Assembly (NCBI GenBank): GCA_023398165.1
Contig: JAEWSQ010000017.1
Location: forward strand, 5,225-69,224
Reading direction: 5' to 3'
Length of the DNA stretch: 64,000 bases
Source: Spirochaetota bacterium
GTDB lineage: Bacteria; Spirochaetota; Spirochaetia; Treponematales; Treponemataceae
Part shown: in pieces, positions 54,688 to 63,931 of the stretch
Position numbering within the stretch: position 1 is the stretch's first letter
Layout of the letters: every line of letters starts with the position of its first letter
Notes under the pieces: model-generated
The model's database searches: none
Told to the model about the DNA's origin: nothing
Seen by the model: the letters and a program-made list of their open reading frames with translations, nothing else
Translations under genes and position numbers: made by a program

Positions 54688-54701
54688 TATACTTTAGTAT
54701 A
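54688..54701. promoter_or_regulatory. Palindromic operator in front of the Rrf2 gene
   Basis: TATACT-TT-AGTATA is a perfect inverted repeat 21 bases before the rrf2 ATG; it may be the regulator's own site or its promoter. Confidence 0.4.
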
Positions 54702-54722
54702 AAAACATGGTATTTTAGGAAT

Positions 54723-55163
54723 ATGAAAATATCAACCCGCGGAAGATATGCGATGCGTATGCTTATTCATATTGCTGCTCAGGACAGAGATAAGTATATT
54801 ACACTCAAGGAAATTTCTGAACAGCAGAATATTTCAATAAAGTATCTTGAGCAGATCGTCATACTGCTGAGTAAAAAAAATTTACTTTTAAGCACCCGCG
54901 GTCCTTCGGGCGGATACAAACTATCGCGCAATCCTGAAGAAATTACAATATATGAAATTCTCCTTGCTTCCGAGGGTTCCATGTCTCCCGTCTCGTGCCT
55001 TGAAGGCGATGATACTACGTGTGAACGTGCTGATATTTGCCCTACGAGAGAAATTTGGAAGAATCTTGATAAGCTCATTTATGATTACTTAACTTCACTA
55101 ACATTAGCAGATATCATCAACAAGGAAAATTCAAAAAAATCCATTTTAAATTACTCTATATAA
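54723..55163 (+). CDS. Rrf2-family regulator (IscR/CymR-like)
   Basis: The 146-residue product has the Rrf2 helix-turn-helix (STRGRYAMRMLIHIA, NISIKYLEQIV, STRGPSGGYKLSR). It contains three cysteines, Cys92-x7-Cys100-x5-Cys106, near the spacing of the IscR cluster ligands (92, 98, 104), so Fe-S or redox sensing is possible. It lies between the divergent mnmA-nifS-nifU operon and the metY-cysK genes, both of which it may control; CymR does so for cysteine metabolism in Bacillus. Confidence 0.9.
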   Translation: MKISTRGRYAMRMLIHIAAQDRDKYITLKEISEQQNISIKYLEQIVILLSKKNLLLSTRGPSGGYKLSRNPEEITIYEILLASEGSMSPVSCLEGDDTTCERADICPTREIWKNLDKLIYDYLTSLTLADIINKENSKKSILNYSI

Positions 55164-55174
55164 TATTTCTCTGC

Positions 55175-55203
55175 TTGACAATAAAAGGAACACTTGGTAC
55201 TAT
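55175..55203 (+). promoter_or_regulatory. Promoter of metY-cysK
   Basis: TTGACA (55175-55180), a 17-base spacer and TACTAT (55198-55203). The expected start is near 55210, at the edge of the operator-like repeat that follows. Confidence 0.75.
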
Positions 55204-55210
55204 TTAATAA

Positions 55211-55233
55211 CCTATAAAACCTATAGGAAATAT
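55211..55233. promoter_or_regulatory. Operator-like repeat at the metY start point
   Basis: CCTATA-AAA-CCTATAGG (a direct repeat plus an 8-base palindrome at 55220-55227) is followed by the TAGGAAATAT element, also found at 54656. A repressor here would block initiation. Confidence 0.5.
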
Positions 55234-55323
55234 ATTAAAAGCAGTTCCGGAAATTTTACATCCGTAAAACTGTATTCCATGATGAATTCACTAAGGATAA
55301 TTCATGCGAAAAAGGAGTACACG

Positions 55324-56604
55324 GTGGCTACAAAAAGAAGATTTGAGACCTTACAGGTTCATGCGGGTCAGGAGACACCTGACAGTGCAACGGGCTCGAG
55401 AGCGGTGCCTATTTATCAGACATCGTCATTCGTGTTTGATTCCTGCGCCCAGGCTGAAGGAAGATTTAATCTTTCACAGGGCGGGAATATTTATTCGCGA
55501 ATCATGAATCCGACAAGTTCTGTATTTGAGCAGAGGGTTAATGAACTTGAAGGCGGAAGCGGTGCTCTCAGTACTGCCTCCGGTGCTGCGTCCGTTACGT
55601 ATGCAGTGCTAAATATTGCTTCATCCGGGGATCACATTGTAAGCTCACGTTCGGTATACGGCGGAACCTACAATTTGTTTGCCAATACACTGAAAGTTTT
55701 CGGCATAGACGTGACTTTTGTAGATCAGCGTTCAGTAGAAAATTTCCGCAGTGCAATAAAACCGAATACAAAGGCCTTATTCATAGAAACTTTATCAAAT
55801 CCTGCTTCCGAAGCAGCTGATATTGAAGGCATTGCACGGATTGCAAAGGAAAACGGCATACCCCTTATTGTCGACAACACCTTTGCCACCCCGTATTTAT
55901 TCAGACCCTTTGAGCACGGGGCAAATGTTGTTATTCATTCTGCTACAAAATTTATTGGAGGGCACGGAACAACGATAGGCGGTATTATTGTTGACGGGGG
56001 AAATTTTAACTGGGCTCAAAATGATAAATTCCCGTCTCTCTCGAAACCGAACCCGGGTTATCACGGACTTGTGTTTTCCGATGTATTTAAAAATACTGCT
56101 TTTATCACGAAAATCCGGGTAACTCTGCTTCGTGACACGGGAGCCTCATTAAGTCCCTTCCATTCGTTTCTTTTTTTACAGGGTTTGGAAACCTTATCGC
56201 TCAGGGTGGAACGGCATATATACAATACGTTAAAAGTAGTAAATTTTCTTGCAAAACATCCGCAGGTTGAGAAAGTGCATCATCCGTCTCTTCCTGACAG
56301 TGAAAGCCACGAGCTGTATAAAAAATATTTTCCGCTCGGAGCGGGCTCAATTTTTACTTTCGAGGTTAAGGGGGATGCACAGCGGGCTAAAGATGTTATT
56401 GACAGGTTAAAGCTTTTTTCCCTTCTTGCAAATGTGGCGGATGCAAAATCCCTCGTTATCCATCCCGCGTCCACGACTCACTCCCAGATGAATGAGGCGG
56501 AACTGGAAAAAGCCGGAATAAAGCCTAATACAATAAGACTTTCTATAGGTATTGAACATATAGATGATATTCTGGATGATTTATCTGCAGCATTGGCTGT
56601 ATAA
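55324..56604 (+). CDS. metY: O-acetylhomoserine/O-acetylserine sulfhydrylase
   Basis: The 426-residue PLP enzyme belongs to the Cys/Met metabolism family: TLQVHAGQ, VPIYQTSSFVF, YSRIMNPT and the PLP lysine in HSATKFIGGHGT. The length and YGGTYNLF segment suggest MetY, which makes homocysteine from O-acetylhomoserine and sulfide. The GTG start at 55324 has AAGGAG six bases upstream and gives the usual N-terminus. cysK follows after 26 bases. A leader of about 115 bases holds no known riboswitch I can see. Confidence 0.92.
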   Translation: MATKRRFETLQVHAGQETPDSATGSRAVPIYQTSSFVFDSCAQAEGRFNLSQGGNIYSRIMNPTSSVFEQRVNELEGGSGALSTASGAASVTYAVLNIASSGDHIVSSRSVYGGTYNLFANTLKVFGIDVTFVDQRSVENFRSAIKPNTKALFIETLSNPASEAADIEGIARIAKENGIPLIVDNTFATPYLFRPFEHGANVVIHSATKFIGGHGTTIGGIIVDGGNFNWAQNDKFPSLSKPNPGYHGLVFSDVFKNTAFITKIRVTLLRDTGASLSPFHSFLFLQGLETLSLRVERHIYNTLKVVNFLAKHPQVEKVHHPSLPDSESHELYKKYFPLGAGSIFTFEVKGDAQRAKDVIDRLKLFSLLANVADAKSLVIHPASTTHSQMNEAELEKAGIKPNTIRLSIGIEHIDDILDDLSAALAV

Positions 56605-56630
56605 TATAAACAGTATGATTGGGGGTATAT

Positions 56631-57563
56631 ATGAAAGTTGCACAGAAAATTACAGATTTGGTCGGAAACACTCCTTTACTGGAACTCGAACGCCTGGCGG
56701 AAAAGAAAGGCTATGGAGCAAAAGTGCTTGCCAAGCTCGAATACTTCAATCCTGCAGGGAGCATCAAAGATAGAATTGCCAAAGCAATGATAGAGGATGC
56801 AGTCGCAAAGGGTAAACTCGGGAAAGGTTCTGTAATAATTGAACCGACAAGCGGGAATACCGGAATAGGACTCGCTTCTGCCGCAGTGAGTTACGGCTTC
56901 CGTATCATACTTACCATGCCCGAAACGATGAGTGTCGAAAGAAGGGCTCTTCTAAAAGCCTACGGGGCAGAGATTGTTCTTACCGAAGGTTCAAAGGGCA
57001 TGAGCGGCGCAATAGCCAAGGCTGAAGAATTAGCAAAGGAAATTGAAGGAAGTTTTATTCCCGGACAGTTTGAAAATCCTGTAAATCCTAAAACGCATTA
57101 CGAAACCACCGGCCCTGAAATCTGGAACGATACTGACGGTACTGTGGATATTTTTGTCTCAGCTATAGGAACGGGCGGAACCATAAGCGGTACCGGTTTG
57201 TTCCTCAAGGAGAAAAAGAGTTCAGTAAAAGTTATTGGTGTGGAGCCGGCATCTTCGCCTGTACTGACAAAAGGAACGGCGGGGTCTCACCGAATTCAAG
57301 GCATCGGTGCGGGTTTTATTCCCAAGACACTCAATACTGATATTTATGATGAAATTATTGCTGTCGAAAACGATGACGCCTTTGAAGCAGCTAAAGAGCT
57401 GGGCTTTACCGAGGGAGTACTTGCAGGTATTTCATCCGGAGCCGCCCTTAAGGCCGCAGAAATTCTTGCGTTAAGAAGTGAAAATAAGGGGAAAACCATA
57501 GTCGTTATTCTGCCGGACACCGGAGAGCGCTATCTTTCAACTCCTTTATTCTCTCTGACATGA
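56631..57563 (+). CDS. cysK: Cysteine synthase
   Basis: The 310-residue PLP enzyme converts O-acetylserine and sulfide to cysteine. Motifs: VGNTPLLEL, PAGSIKDR with the PLP lysine, EPTSGNTGIGLA and GTGGTISGTG; GISSGAAL is near the C-terminus. The start at 56631 is set by GGGGGT upstream; an earlier TTG lacks support. It pairs with metY, so both cysteine and homocysteine can be made from sulfide. Confidence 0.95.
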   Translation: MKVAQKITDLVGNTPLLELERLAEKKGYGAKVLAKLEYFNPAGSIKDRIAKAMIEDAVAKGKLGKGSVIIEPTSGNTGIGLASAAVSYGFRIILTMPETMSVERRALLKAYGAEIVLTEGSKGMSGAIAKAEELAKEIEGSFIPGQFENPVNPKTHYETTGPEIWNDTDGTVDIFVSAIGTGGTISGTGLFLKEKKSSVKVIGVEPASSPVLTKGTAGSHRIQGIGAGFIPKTLNTDIYDEIIAVENDDAFEAAKELGFTEGVLAGISSGAALKAAEILALRSENKGKTIVVILPDTGERYLSTPLFSLT

Positions 57564-57605
57564 TTTTTAAAAACCGGAATGTGTAATTCTGAGAGAATCA
57601 TTTTC

Positions 57606-57634
57606 TTGCAGGTTTTTATTCTCTATGATAGTAT
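57606..57634 (+). promoter_or_regulatory. Promoter of the PlsC-like gene
   Basis: TTGCAG (57606-57611), a 17-base spacer and TAGTAT (57629-57634); AAGGA lies before the ATG at 57662. Confidence 0.55.
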
Positions 57635-57661
57635 TAGCTGCTTAGTACAAAGGACTGCTCA

Positions 57662-58462
57662 ATGAAAGAACCTTACATTCCTGATCTCGGTTTACAATAT
57701 CCGGACATTCCCGATGCTCATTTTATTGAGCGTGTTATAGACAAGCCTTATGAGGTTAATGAAAATTATCCCTTTCTCGAGAAAAATAGTATTTTCAGAG
57801 CCTGGAGCGCTTTAACCTATCTGGGAATTTTTACTCTTGTTTTTCTTATTGCTCCAGTTAAGTACGGTTTAAAGATTGAAGGCCGTGAAAACTTGAAAAA
57901 GAATAAAAAGTTATTAAAAAACGGTGCGCTAACCGTTTCGAATCATACCTTTAAATGGGATTTTTTAGCAGTACTTCAGGCGGTACGGTACCGCCGGCTG
58001 TGGTTCCCCGCATGGAAGGAAAATTTCGGTACAAAAGACCGGAATCTTATACGGCTCGTGGGCGGTATTCCTGTTCCCTCCTCCCTGCGTGCCATGGGTA
58101 AATTTAACGAAGCCTTTGATGAACTGCATGCAAAGAAAAAATGGATGCATGTCTTCCCCGAATCAAGCAACTGGCCCTATTATGCACCTATCCGTCCGTT
58201 TAAAAAAGGAGCTTTCACATTTGCACAGCGGTATAATCTGCCGGTTATTCCCATGGCTTTTTCGTATAGAAAACCCGAGGGGCTGCTTAAACTTATATTG
58301 AAAGAAAAACCTGCAATTACGCTCAGGGTCGGCGAACCGCTCGTTATTGATGAGTCGCTTTCGAGAAAAGAGGCTATTCTCGCGCTGAGAAAACAATGCC
58401 ACGAAAAGATAGTCGGGCTTGCAGGCATAGAGAAGAATATCTGGCCCGCCGAGGGTGACTAA
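57662..58462 (+). CDS. 1-acyl-glycerol-3-phosphate acyltransferase-like (PlsC)
   Basis: The 266-residue product shows acyltransferase motif I NHTFKWD (Hx4D), motif II-like GGIPVPSS, and motif III FPESSNWP in place of FPEGTRS. One membrane helix is at about 45-65. It should add the second acyl chain to lysophosphatidic acid or a related acceptor. It ends four bases inside a convergent HAD gene. Confidence 0.88.
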   Translation: MKEPYIPDLGLQYPDIPDAHFIERVIDKPYEVNENYPFLEKNSIFRAWSALTYLGIFTLVFLIAPVKYGLKIEGRENLKKNKKLLKNGALTVSNHTFKWDFLAVLQAVRYRRLWFPAWKENFGTKDRNLIRLVGGIPVPSSLRAMGKFNEAFDELHAKKKWMHVFPESSNWPYYAPIRPFKKGAFTFAQRYNLPVIPMAFSYRKPEGLLKLILKEKPAITLRVGEPLVIDESLSRKEAILALRKQCHEKIVGLAGIEKNIWPAEGD

Positions 58463-59184
58463 GCCGGTATTATTTGTGCAGGATTTGCCTTAATAAACTG
58501 CATAAAACAGGCAAAAAAAGTTTCCCAGTCCATGAGATTGGGATCCTTTTCCGACCGTTTTGTCTTGTGTGTTTTAATCTGTATATATTTCATACCGCTG
58601 TTTTTGGCAAATGCAATATCGGTGTCGCCTCTGTCGCCGACCATGAGAATCTGATGCGGACTCAAATGCAGGTCTTCGCAGATAATTTTCGCTGCGCGCG
58701 GCGAGGGTTTCAATGATCCCAGCTTTTCTGAACAGTATACAATCCCGCATTGCTCAGGATTAAGTCCTATTGCTTCAAGTCTGTGGCTTACCAATGCATA
58801 ATCGGAATATACCACGCAGCGGATGGCAGATTTTTTCAATTCTTCAAATAATACCGCAGTACCTTCCCTCGCTTTGTAATGCCTTTGCAGTACGCTCACA
58901 AGGCGGGGCAGGTATGTCGAAAAATACCATTCATGAATAAATTCTTTAGTGTTTCCTGTTTTTAATGCAATCGTACTAAAAAAAGAATCGTAAAACTTCT
59001 GTTCAGATTCAAAATCAATCCCTCTCAGCATTTTTCTTGTCTCGCGTTCGGCCTTAACAATGAGTAAATCACTAAAGCTGCGGGTAATAATCCATAGGCT
59101 TAAATTCCTAAAATCATAGAGGGTTCCGTCAAAATCAAAAAGAACAGCCTTAATGCCGGTGAAGTATGATGAGTAGAGTTCCAT
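58459..59184 (-). CDS. HAD-family phosphatase
   Basis: The 241-residue product shows HAD motif I FDFDGTLYDF, motif II YSDYAL, motif III with Lys in KLGSLKPSPRA, and motif IV MVGDRGDTD. The substrate is unknown; the helical cap resembles phosphoglycolate phosphatase-like enzymes. Its start overlaps the stop of the GH3 gene by one base (TAATG), so both are one transcript. Confidence 0.9.
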   Translation of the reverse strand: MELYSSYFTGIKAVLFDFDGTLYDFRNLSLWIITRSFSDLLIVKAERETRKMLRGIDFESEQKFYDSFFSTIALKTGNTKEFIHEWYFSTYLPRLVSVLQRHYKAREGTAVLFEELKKSAIRCVVYSDYALVSHRLEAIGLNPEQCGIVYCSEKLGSLKPSPRAAKIICEDLHLSPHQILMVGDRGDTDIAFAKNSGMKYIQIKTHKTKRSEKDPNLMDWETFFACFMQFIKANPAQIIPA

Positions 59185-60881
59185 TATTGCTGTATTAATT
59201 CCTTAAACATAGCATGACGCTTTTCATCCTGTAATAGAAGGTTCAGTTTAAACTGACCGTCCCTGTATCCGCATTCTATGCACCGGGCCTTAAATTTCTC
59301 AAAAGCATCCTCGGTGAGAATAAATGTAACAGGATCCTTCAAACGGTTTGAGCTTCGTTTGGATTCATATTCTATATTCATCTTTTGAATTTCCCTGTCG
59401 ACTCTTTCGGTAAAGTCTCTGGCAGACTGCATGCTCACGGTTCTGTCTTTAAACTCGTAATAGATACTGTATTTTGCACTCTCAACATCGGCAAAACCTA
59501 TGTAGAAACGAAGATAAAGTCCTGTGCTTTGTTCAGTTTTGCGTACTGCATCAATAAACTGTCTTTCATGCAGCTTCTCGCCTGTAATCGAAATTATACC
59601 ATTAATTTTTTGTATAAAAATAATCTCAGGAAATTCATTATAAAAACCGGTGACTTCTATCAGGTCGTTCATGCTGTAGCGGTATAAACCGGCGCTTTCG
59701 GTAATGATCGGGCAGTAGCGTTTGCCTTTTTTCAAATCACTTAACTGATAGACCGGCGGATTTTCCTTTTCAATATCTTCCTCGGCGAAGAACTCGAAAT
59801 ACATCATGTGGCCGAATAAGACTGTTGCATCATTTTCCGCTGAAAGTACAAGACCAAATCTTCCCTCGGAAGCAAGATAGGTAAACTCCATCATCTTGCA
59901 TCCGGCTGGAAATGAGTTCTTGATTTTATCAAAGTACACTCTCGTGTTGCCGCATTTCCATGTGTAAATAACCTTTAGATTAGGCCAGTAATGTTTTGGA
60001 AGAACTGTTCCATGCTTTTCTTTTAAACTTCGTAAGAAAGCAGCTCTTTGAGGATCCGGTTTTATGAATAAGGCCAATTCATCCCGAATGGTCTGCGAAA
60101 TATCAAGTTTTGATGAAATAGTTCCATGCTCAACATCATGTACATAATCATCAAAAAATTCATTTGCGTTAGTCTGCATTTCTGCAAGCGTGCTGGGATT
60201 TGCCGTAATTATGAAATGAGTATCATGAGCGATGCCCAGTCTCATGATTGTATAGTAACGGGCTTTGTAATCGGAAATATCGTATACAGCGGCAGGAGCG
60301 GTATGAAGCGGTTCAATAAAAGAGGGAAGATCGCGGCGGGTAATACCTGAAGCGGATCCGTACAATGTTCCATCCGGGGCTTTGCCTTCTACAGCCTTGC
60401 CGACAATCGAGACGCTCGGGCCGTCAAAAACATGGGGACTGTTCTTAAGCGCCAGATAGAGCCATGTCTGAGCAATTTTATTATATACATCGTCATAAAA
60501 TTTATAAGAATAGGGAATCCATTTCGGCTCGCTTGTAGTTCCGCTTGTGGTGGCATACAGTTTTGCCTTGCCTTGAAAGAGAACATTTTCTTCTCCGTTT
60601 TTATGCCGCTCAATATAAGGCCGCAGATTCTCATAGTCATTAATAGGAACATATTTTCTGTACAGGCTGAAAAAAGAGTCAGTATCAGTCTGTGCTAAAA
60701 TCTCATCAAAATGATGTTCTTTCCCGTATATCGTATTTCTTGAATACTCGAGAATTGAGTATAACGCTTTATATTGAGATAGTTTGCAGTTTTTTGATGC
60801 TTTTCTCATCTTTGCAAGCTGGATTTCACCAACAAGCGTCAATGCTGCCTTAATCTTCCAAAGTCCTTTTGTTTTCTTCAT
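59184..60881 (-). CDS. GH3 auxin-promoter family acyl-adenylating protein
   Basis: The 565-residue product belongs to the GH3 superfamily of adenylate-forming enzymes: an ATP-binding loop YATTSGTTSEPKWIPY, the YLASEGRFGL segment (motif II-like), and YRYSMNDLIEVTGFY with FIQKINGIISITGEKLHE (motif III-like). Plant GH3s couple amino acids to acids. In bacteria the family occurs in diverse groups, often with an unknown substrate. Here it is co-transcribed with a HAD phosphatase and faces a PlsC-like gene, suggesting acyl or envelope chemistry (inference). Confidence 0.85.
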   Translation of the reverse strand: MKKTKGLWKIKAALTLVGEIQLAKMRKASKNCKLSQYKALYSILEYSRNTIYGKEHHFDEILAQTDTDSFFSLYRKYVPINDYENLRPYIERHKNGEENVLFQGKAKLYATTSGTTSEPKWIPYSYKFYDDVYNKIAQTWLYLALKNSPHVFDGPSVSIVGKAVEGKAPDGTLYGSASGITRRDLPSFIEPLHTAPAAVYDISDYKARYYTIMRLGIAHDTHFIITANPSTLAEMQTNANEFFDDYVHDVEHGTISSKLDISQTIRDELALFIKPDPQRAAFLRSLKEKHGTVLPKHYWPNLKVIYTWKCGNTRVYFDKIKNSFPAGCKMMEFTYLASEGRFGLVLSAENDATVLFGHMMYFEFFAEEDIEKENPPVYQLSDLKKGKRYCPIITESAGLYRYSMNDLIEVTGFYNEFPEIIFIQKINGIISITGEKLHERQFIDAVRKTEQSTGLYLRFYIGFADVESAKYSIYYEFKDRTVSMQSARDFTERVDREIQKMNIEYESKRSSNRLKDPVTFILTEDAFEKFKARCIECGYRDGQFKLNLLLQDEKRHAMFKELIQQ

Positions 60882-60963
60882 CGTTCAAACTCCAGCATGT
60901 TTGTATTTAGATATCTGTAAGTGTAAAAAATATATAGCATTCAGGTTATCATAGAATGTTGGA

Positions 60964-60982
60964 GAAGTAAACTGTTTACTTC
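60964..60982. other. Perfect palindrome followed by a T run
   Basis: GAAGTAAAC-T-GTTTACTTC with a T run just after. It lies upstream of the likely phosphohexomutase promoter and on the opposite side of the GH3 gene, where a terminator has no obvious job. Confidence 0.6.
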
Positions 60983-60993
60983 ATTTTTTTACC

Positions 60994-61023
60994 TCGACAC
61001 TATCAATATTTTTATGATATAAC
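60994..61023 (+). promoter_or_regulatory. Promoter of the phosphohexomutase gene
   Basis: TCGACA (60994-60999), an 18-base spacer and TATAAC (61018-61023); AGAGGA precedes the ATG at 61055. Confidence 0.5.
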
Positions 61024-61054
61024 CTGGTATATCAAGTTCTAACAGAGGAATTCA

Positions 61055-62974
61055 ATGGCAGTTTACAAAGATGCCGCTACCGGTTTTATTCTCGGTGCAG
61101 ACGGTTTTAACCCTTTTTCAGATACATCTGTTTCTCAGGATCTTTTTTTTAAAGAGTTCAATTCAATGATCCTATCCGCATCGGGCTGGAGAAAAGTCTT
61201 TGTTTCTTCGGGGAATGAAGAAGATGCCGGTATGCATATAGGATCTGAAAATGCGGCCTTGGCTGTGTATATTGCACAAAGCTACGTAAAGTACTTTCTG
61301 GAAAAAACGGGGAAAAAGCATCCTTGCGTTGCCGTCGGGATCGACTCCCGGCCAACAGGACAGGAAATTGCACAAATACTCATACAAGTTCTTTTAACAT
61401 ACGGAATACAAGTCCGCTATCTTTTCATTACTGCAGCGCCAGAGATAATGGCCTATGCGCGGAACTGCGACGGATTTGTCTATATTTCTGCAAGCCATAA
61501 TCCCGTCGGCCACAACGGCATCAAATTCGGTTTCAATGACGGAGGCGTAATACCCGGAAGCGAGGCTGCAAAACTTTCTGCCCTTTTTAAGACTCTCTGC
61601 AGCGGAACAAGTTCAGCACAGGAAGCACAGGAAATTTACGTAAACTCGATGAAGGCTGATATTAAGACGGTTTTTGAAGCTTCAGAAAAATATAAAAAAG
61701 AGGCTTTGTCATATTATACTTCTTTCACAAGGGCGGTTATCAGTTCGAGTTCAGATGCTGCAGTTCAGGAGGGTTTCAGTAAAAGGCTTTCTTCATCTGC
61801 AAAGAGCCAGAAAATCACCATCCTTGCAGATATGAACGGAAGCGCGCGTACTGTATCAATCGATGAAGAATTTTTAACGGATCTTTCATTCGGCTTTGTT
61901 TCCTTTAATGATGCACCCCGTTCAATAGCTCATGCAATTATTCCCGAACCTGAGAACTTAGTGTACTGCGCAAGGAAGATGGAAGAACTGCATGAACAGG
62001 GCGATGATTCTGTCCTTCTGGGGTATATGCCTGACTGCGACGGAGACAGAGGCAATATCGTTTACTGGAATGATAAGGAAAAAAAGGCTGAAGTCCTTAA
62101 AGCCCAGGAAGTATTTGCCCTTTCGGTACTCTCAGAGCTTTCATATACCGCTTACAGCAGGAACGCCTTCAGCCGTGAGGAGATGAAAAAACTAAAAACC
62201 GCAGTTTCTGTGAATGATCCTACATCTATGAGAATTGAAGATATTGCACACGCTTTTTCAGCAGAAGTACACAGAGCGGAGGTAGGGGAGGCTAATGTCG
62301 TCAACCTTGCACGGTCCTTACGGGATAAAGGATACAGCGTGCCTATACTCGGCGAGGGGTCAAACGGCGGCAACATTACCCATCCTGCGGCGGTCCGGGA
62401 TCCTATTAATACTGTTTTTGCACTGCTGAAGCTTCTTACCATTAAGGATGATCCGGCCGCCGGAAAAAAAGGTTTGTATCATCTTTGGCTCGATGCGGAG
62501 GGAAAGGGAGATTCTTATTCAGAAAATTTTACCCTCACCGATATTCTTTGCTCTCTGCCGGCCTGGACGACCACCGGTGTATCTGAACAGAGGGCTATGC
62601 TTCATATTGCATCAAAAGATCATGCTCAGCTTAAAAAAGCGTATCAAAAAGTATTTAGTGAACAGTGGAAAGTAAAAAAGGAAGAGCTTAATACTAAATT
62701 CGGCATTGCATCCTGGAGAGCAATCTCAAATAACGGAATACATCAGACAAATAATCTTGATGATTTTTCACTTTCAGGCAGCGGCGGTTTAAAAATAGTA
62801 TTTTCAGATTCATACGGAACCGATATTGCCTATATTTGGATGAGGGGAAGCGGAACTGAGCCGGTTTTCCGTGTTATATGCGATGTAAGGGGAAATACAG
62901 AAGGGGCTATCAGCATGGAAAAAGAACTTCTCGAATGGCACCGCAGCATGATACGGGCAGCTGATGTTGCCTAA
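61055..62974 (+). CDS. Phosphoglucomutase/phosphomannomutase family protein
   Basis: The 639-residue product is a large alpha-D-phosphohexomutase: phosphoserine loop YISASHNPVGHNGIKF, metal loop PDCDGDRGN, sugar loop GEGSNGG and phosphate loop MRGSGTEPVFRV. It is longer than the usual 460-580 residues, with extra segments in the middle. Substrate (glucose or mannose phosphate) cannot be told apart. A strong AGAGGAATT precedes the ATG. Confidence 0.92.
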   Translation: MAVYKDAATGFILGADGFNPFSDTSVSQDLFFKEFNSMILSASGWRKVFVSSGNEEDAGMHIGSENAALAVYIAQSYVKYFLEKTGKKHPCVAVGIDSRPTGQEIAQILIQVLLTYGIQVRYLFITAAPEIMAYARNCDGFVYISASHNPVGHNGIKFGFNDGGVIPGSEAAKLSALFKTLCSGTSSAQEAQEIYVNSMKADIKTVFEASEKYKKEALSYYTSFTRAVISSSSDAAVQEGFSKRLSSSAKSQKITILADMNGSARTVSIDEEFLTDLSFGFVSFNDAPRSIAHAIIPEPENLVYCARKMEELHEQGDDSVLLGYMPDCDGDRGNIVYWNDKEKKAEVLKAQEVFALSVLSELSYTAYSRNAFSREEMKKLKTAVSVNDPTSMRIEDIAHAFSAEVHRAEVGEANVVNLARSLRDKGYSVPILGEGSNGGNITHPAAVRDPINTVFALLKLLTIKDDPAAGKKGLYHLWLDAEGKGDSYSENFTLTDILCSLPAWTTTGVSEQRAMLHIASKDHAQLKKAYQKVFSEQWKVKKEELNTKFGIASWRAISNNGIHQTNNLDDFSLSGSGGLKIVFSDSYGTDIAYIWMRGSGTEPVFRVICDVRGNTEGAISMEKELLEWHRSMIRAADVA

Positions 62975-63129
62975 TTTTATGTACTATGGTATATTCACCC
63001 GTAGGATTGTTTATGCAGCTTCAAAACAGGATGTAAACATTCTTAGGATTAAGAGTAATAATTAACGATTCAAATACTTGAAAATTCTATGAGTATTGAA
63101 CGTAAAGCTCCAGAGAGCAAGGTGGAAAA

Positions 63130-63543
63130 ATGGGAGTACGCGGAGAACTTTTTACAACGCAGGTTGTTTTAGATAACCGTTCATATTTTTTTAATGTTAA
63201 AGAAAACCGTACCGGCGACGTGTTTCTTCAAGTTGTAGAAAGTAAAAACAAAGACGGTGAGAACTTTGACCGCCATGCCATAGTAGTTTTTGCAGAAGAT
63301 ATGCAGAAATTTTTTAAAGGATTGGATGAATCGCTAAGTTTTATCGATAAAGATCAAAAAGAGAGAAAGAAAAAAGCGCAGGAAAAAAAAGCTGCAAAAA
63401 CGGCTCTGCATGCAAATCCTGAAGACGGGAAAAAGCGTGTGTATAGAAAAAAGACCGATGTAAAAACAGAGACGGAGGAGCGGAAACCTGACGGTATAAA
63501 AAGATCAGGCAAAGTTCATGTGGTATCAAAACGCGTAAAATAG
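63130..63543 (+). CDS. PUR-domain nucleic-acid-binding protein (BpuR-like)
   Basis: The 137-residue product has a single PUR repeat (about 1-75: GELFTTQVVLDNRSYFFNVKENRTGDVFLQVVESK) and a long basic, disordered tail. In Borrelia the homologue BpuR binds DNA and RNA and regulates surface protein genes. Together with SpoVG at 14136, this window holds two such small regulators. It is followed after 18 bases by a small helical protein gene. Confidence 0.9.
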   Translation: MGVRGELFTTQVVLDNRSYFFNVKENRTGDVFLQVVESKNKDGENFDRHAIVVFAEDMQKFFKGLDESLSFIDKDQKERKKKAQEKKAAKTALHANPEDGKKRVYRKKTDVKTETEERKPDGIKRSGKVHVVSKRVK

Positions 63544-63561
63544 CAAAGAGGAGGCTGAACT

Positions 63562-63861
63562 ATGGATTTCTTTGATAAAATGAAGGATTTTATAGATAAG
63601 GGAATTGAAGTTTCAAAGGAAGCTCTTATAAAAGCCGGTTCAAAGGTACAGGATCTGGGCGACAAGGGTGTTACTAAGATAGAAACGGTTCAGCTTCAGC
63701 ATAAAGTGGAGAAAGAATTCTCCCTTCTTGGACTGCAGGTCTGGGATGTTCTTTGTCAGCAGAAGGAAGGATCTATTCAGTCAAATGATGCGAGAATATC
63801 CGGAATAATGGATGAAATCGCACGGTTAAAGACCGAGCTGGAAAAACGTTCCGGTAAGTAA
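63562..63861 (+). CDS. Small coiled-coil protein
   Basis: The 99-residue product is amphipathic and helical (DKMKDFIDKGIEVSKEALIKAGSKVQ; then a C-terminal coiled coil IMDEIARLKTELEK). It has no signal peptide. GAGGAGG precedes the ATG. No domain is recognised. The short spacing to the PUR gene suggests a shared transcript. Confidence 0.7.
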   Translation: MDFFDKMKDFIDKGIEVSKEALIKAGSKVQDLGDKGVTKIETVQLQHKVEKEFSLLGLQVWDVLCQQKEGSIQSNDARISGIMDEIARLKTELEKRSGK

Positions 63862-63901
63862 TTTTATTTGAAAAAAAAGTAAAATAAATTGTAGAAAGCG
63901 C

Positions 63902-63931
63902 TTGACTAAAATAAGCGGTATGTGATACATT
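63902..63931 (+). promoter_or_regulatory. Promoter at the window end
   Basis: TTGACT (63902-63907), an 18-base spacer and TACATT (63926-63931). A second TTGACA lies at 63987-63992, with its -10 beyond the window. The transcript's product is not visible. Confidence 0.5.

Noticed and set aside
55279..55323. ATG start for metY upstream of the GTG
   Set aside because: The GTG at 55324 has an ideal AAGGAG and gives the usual family N-terminus.
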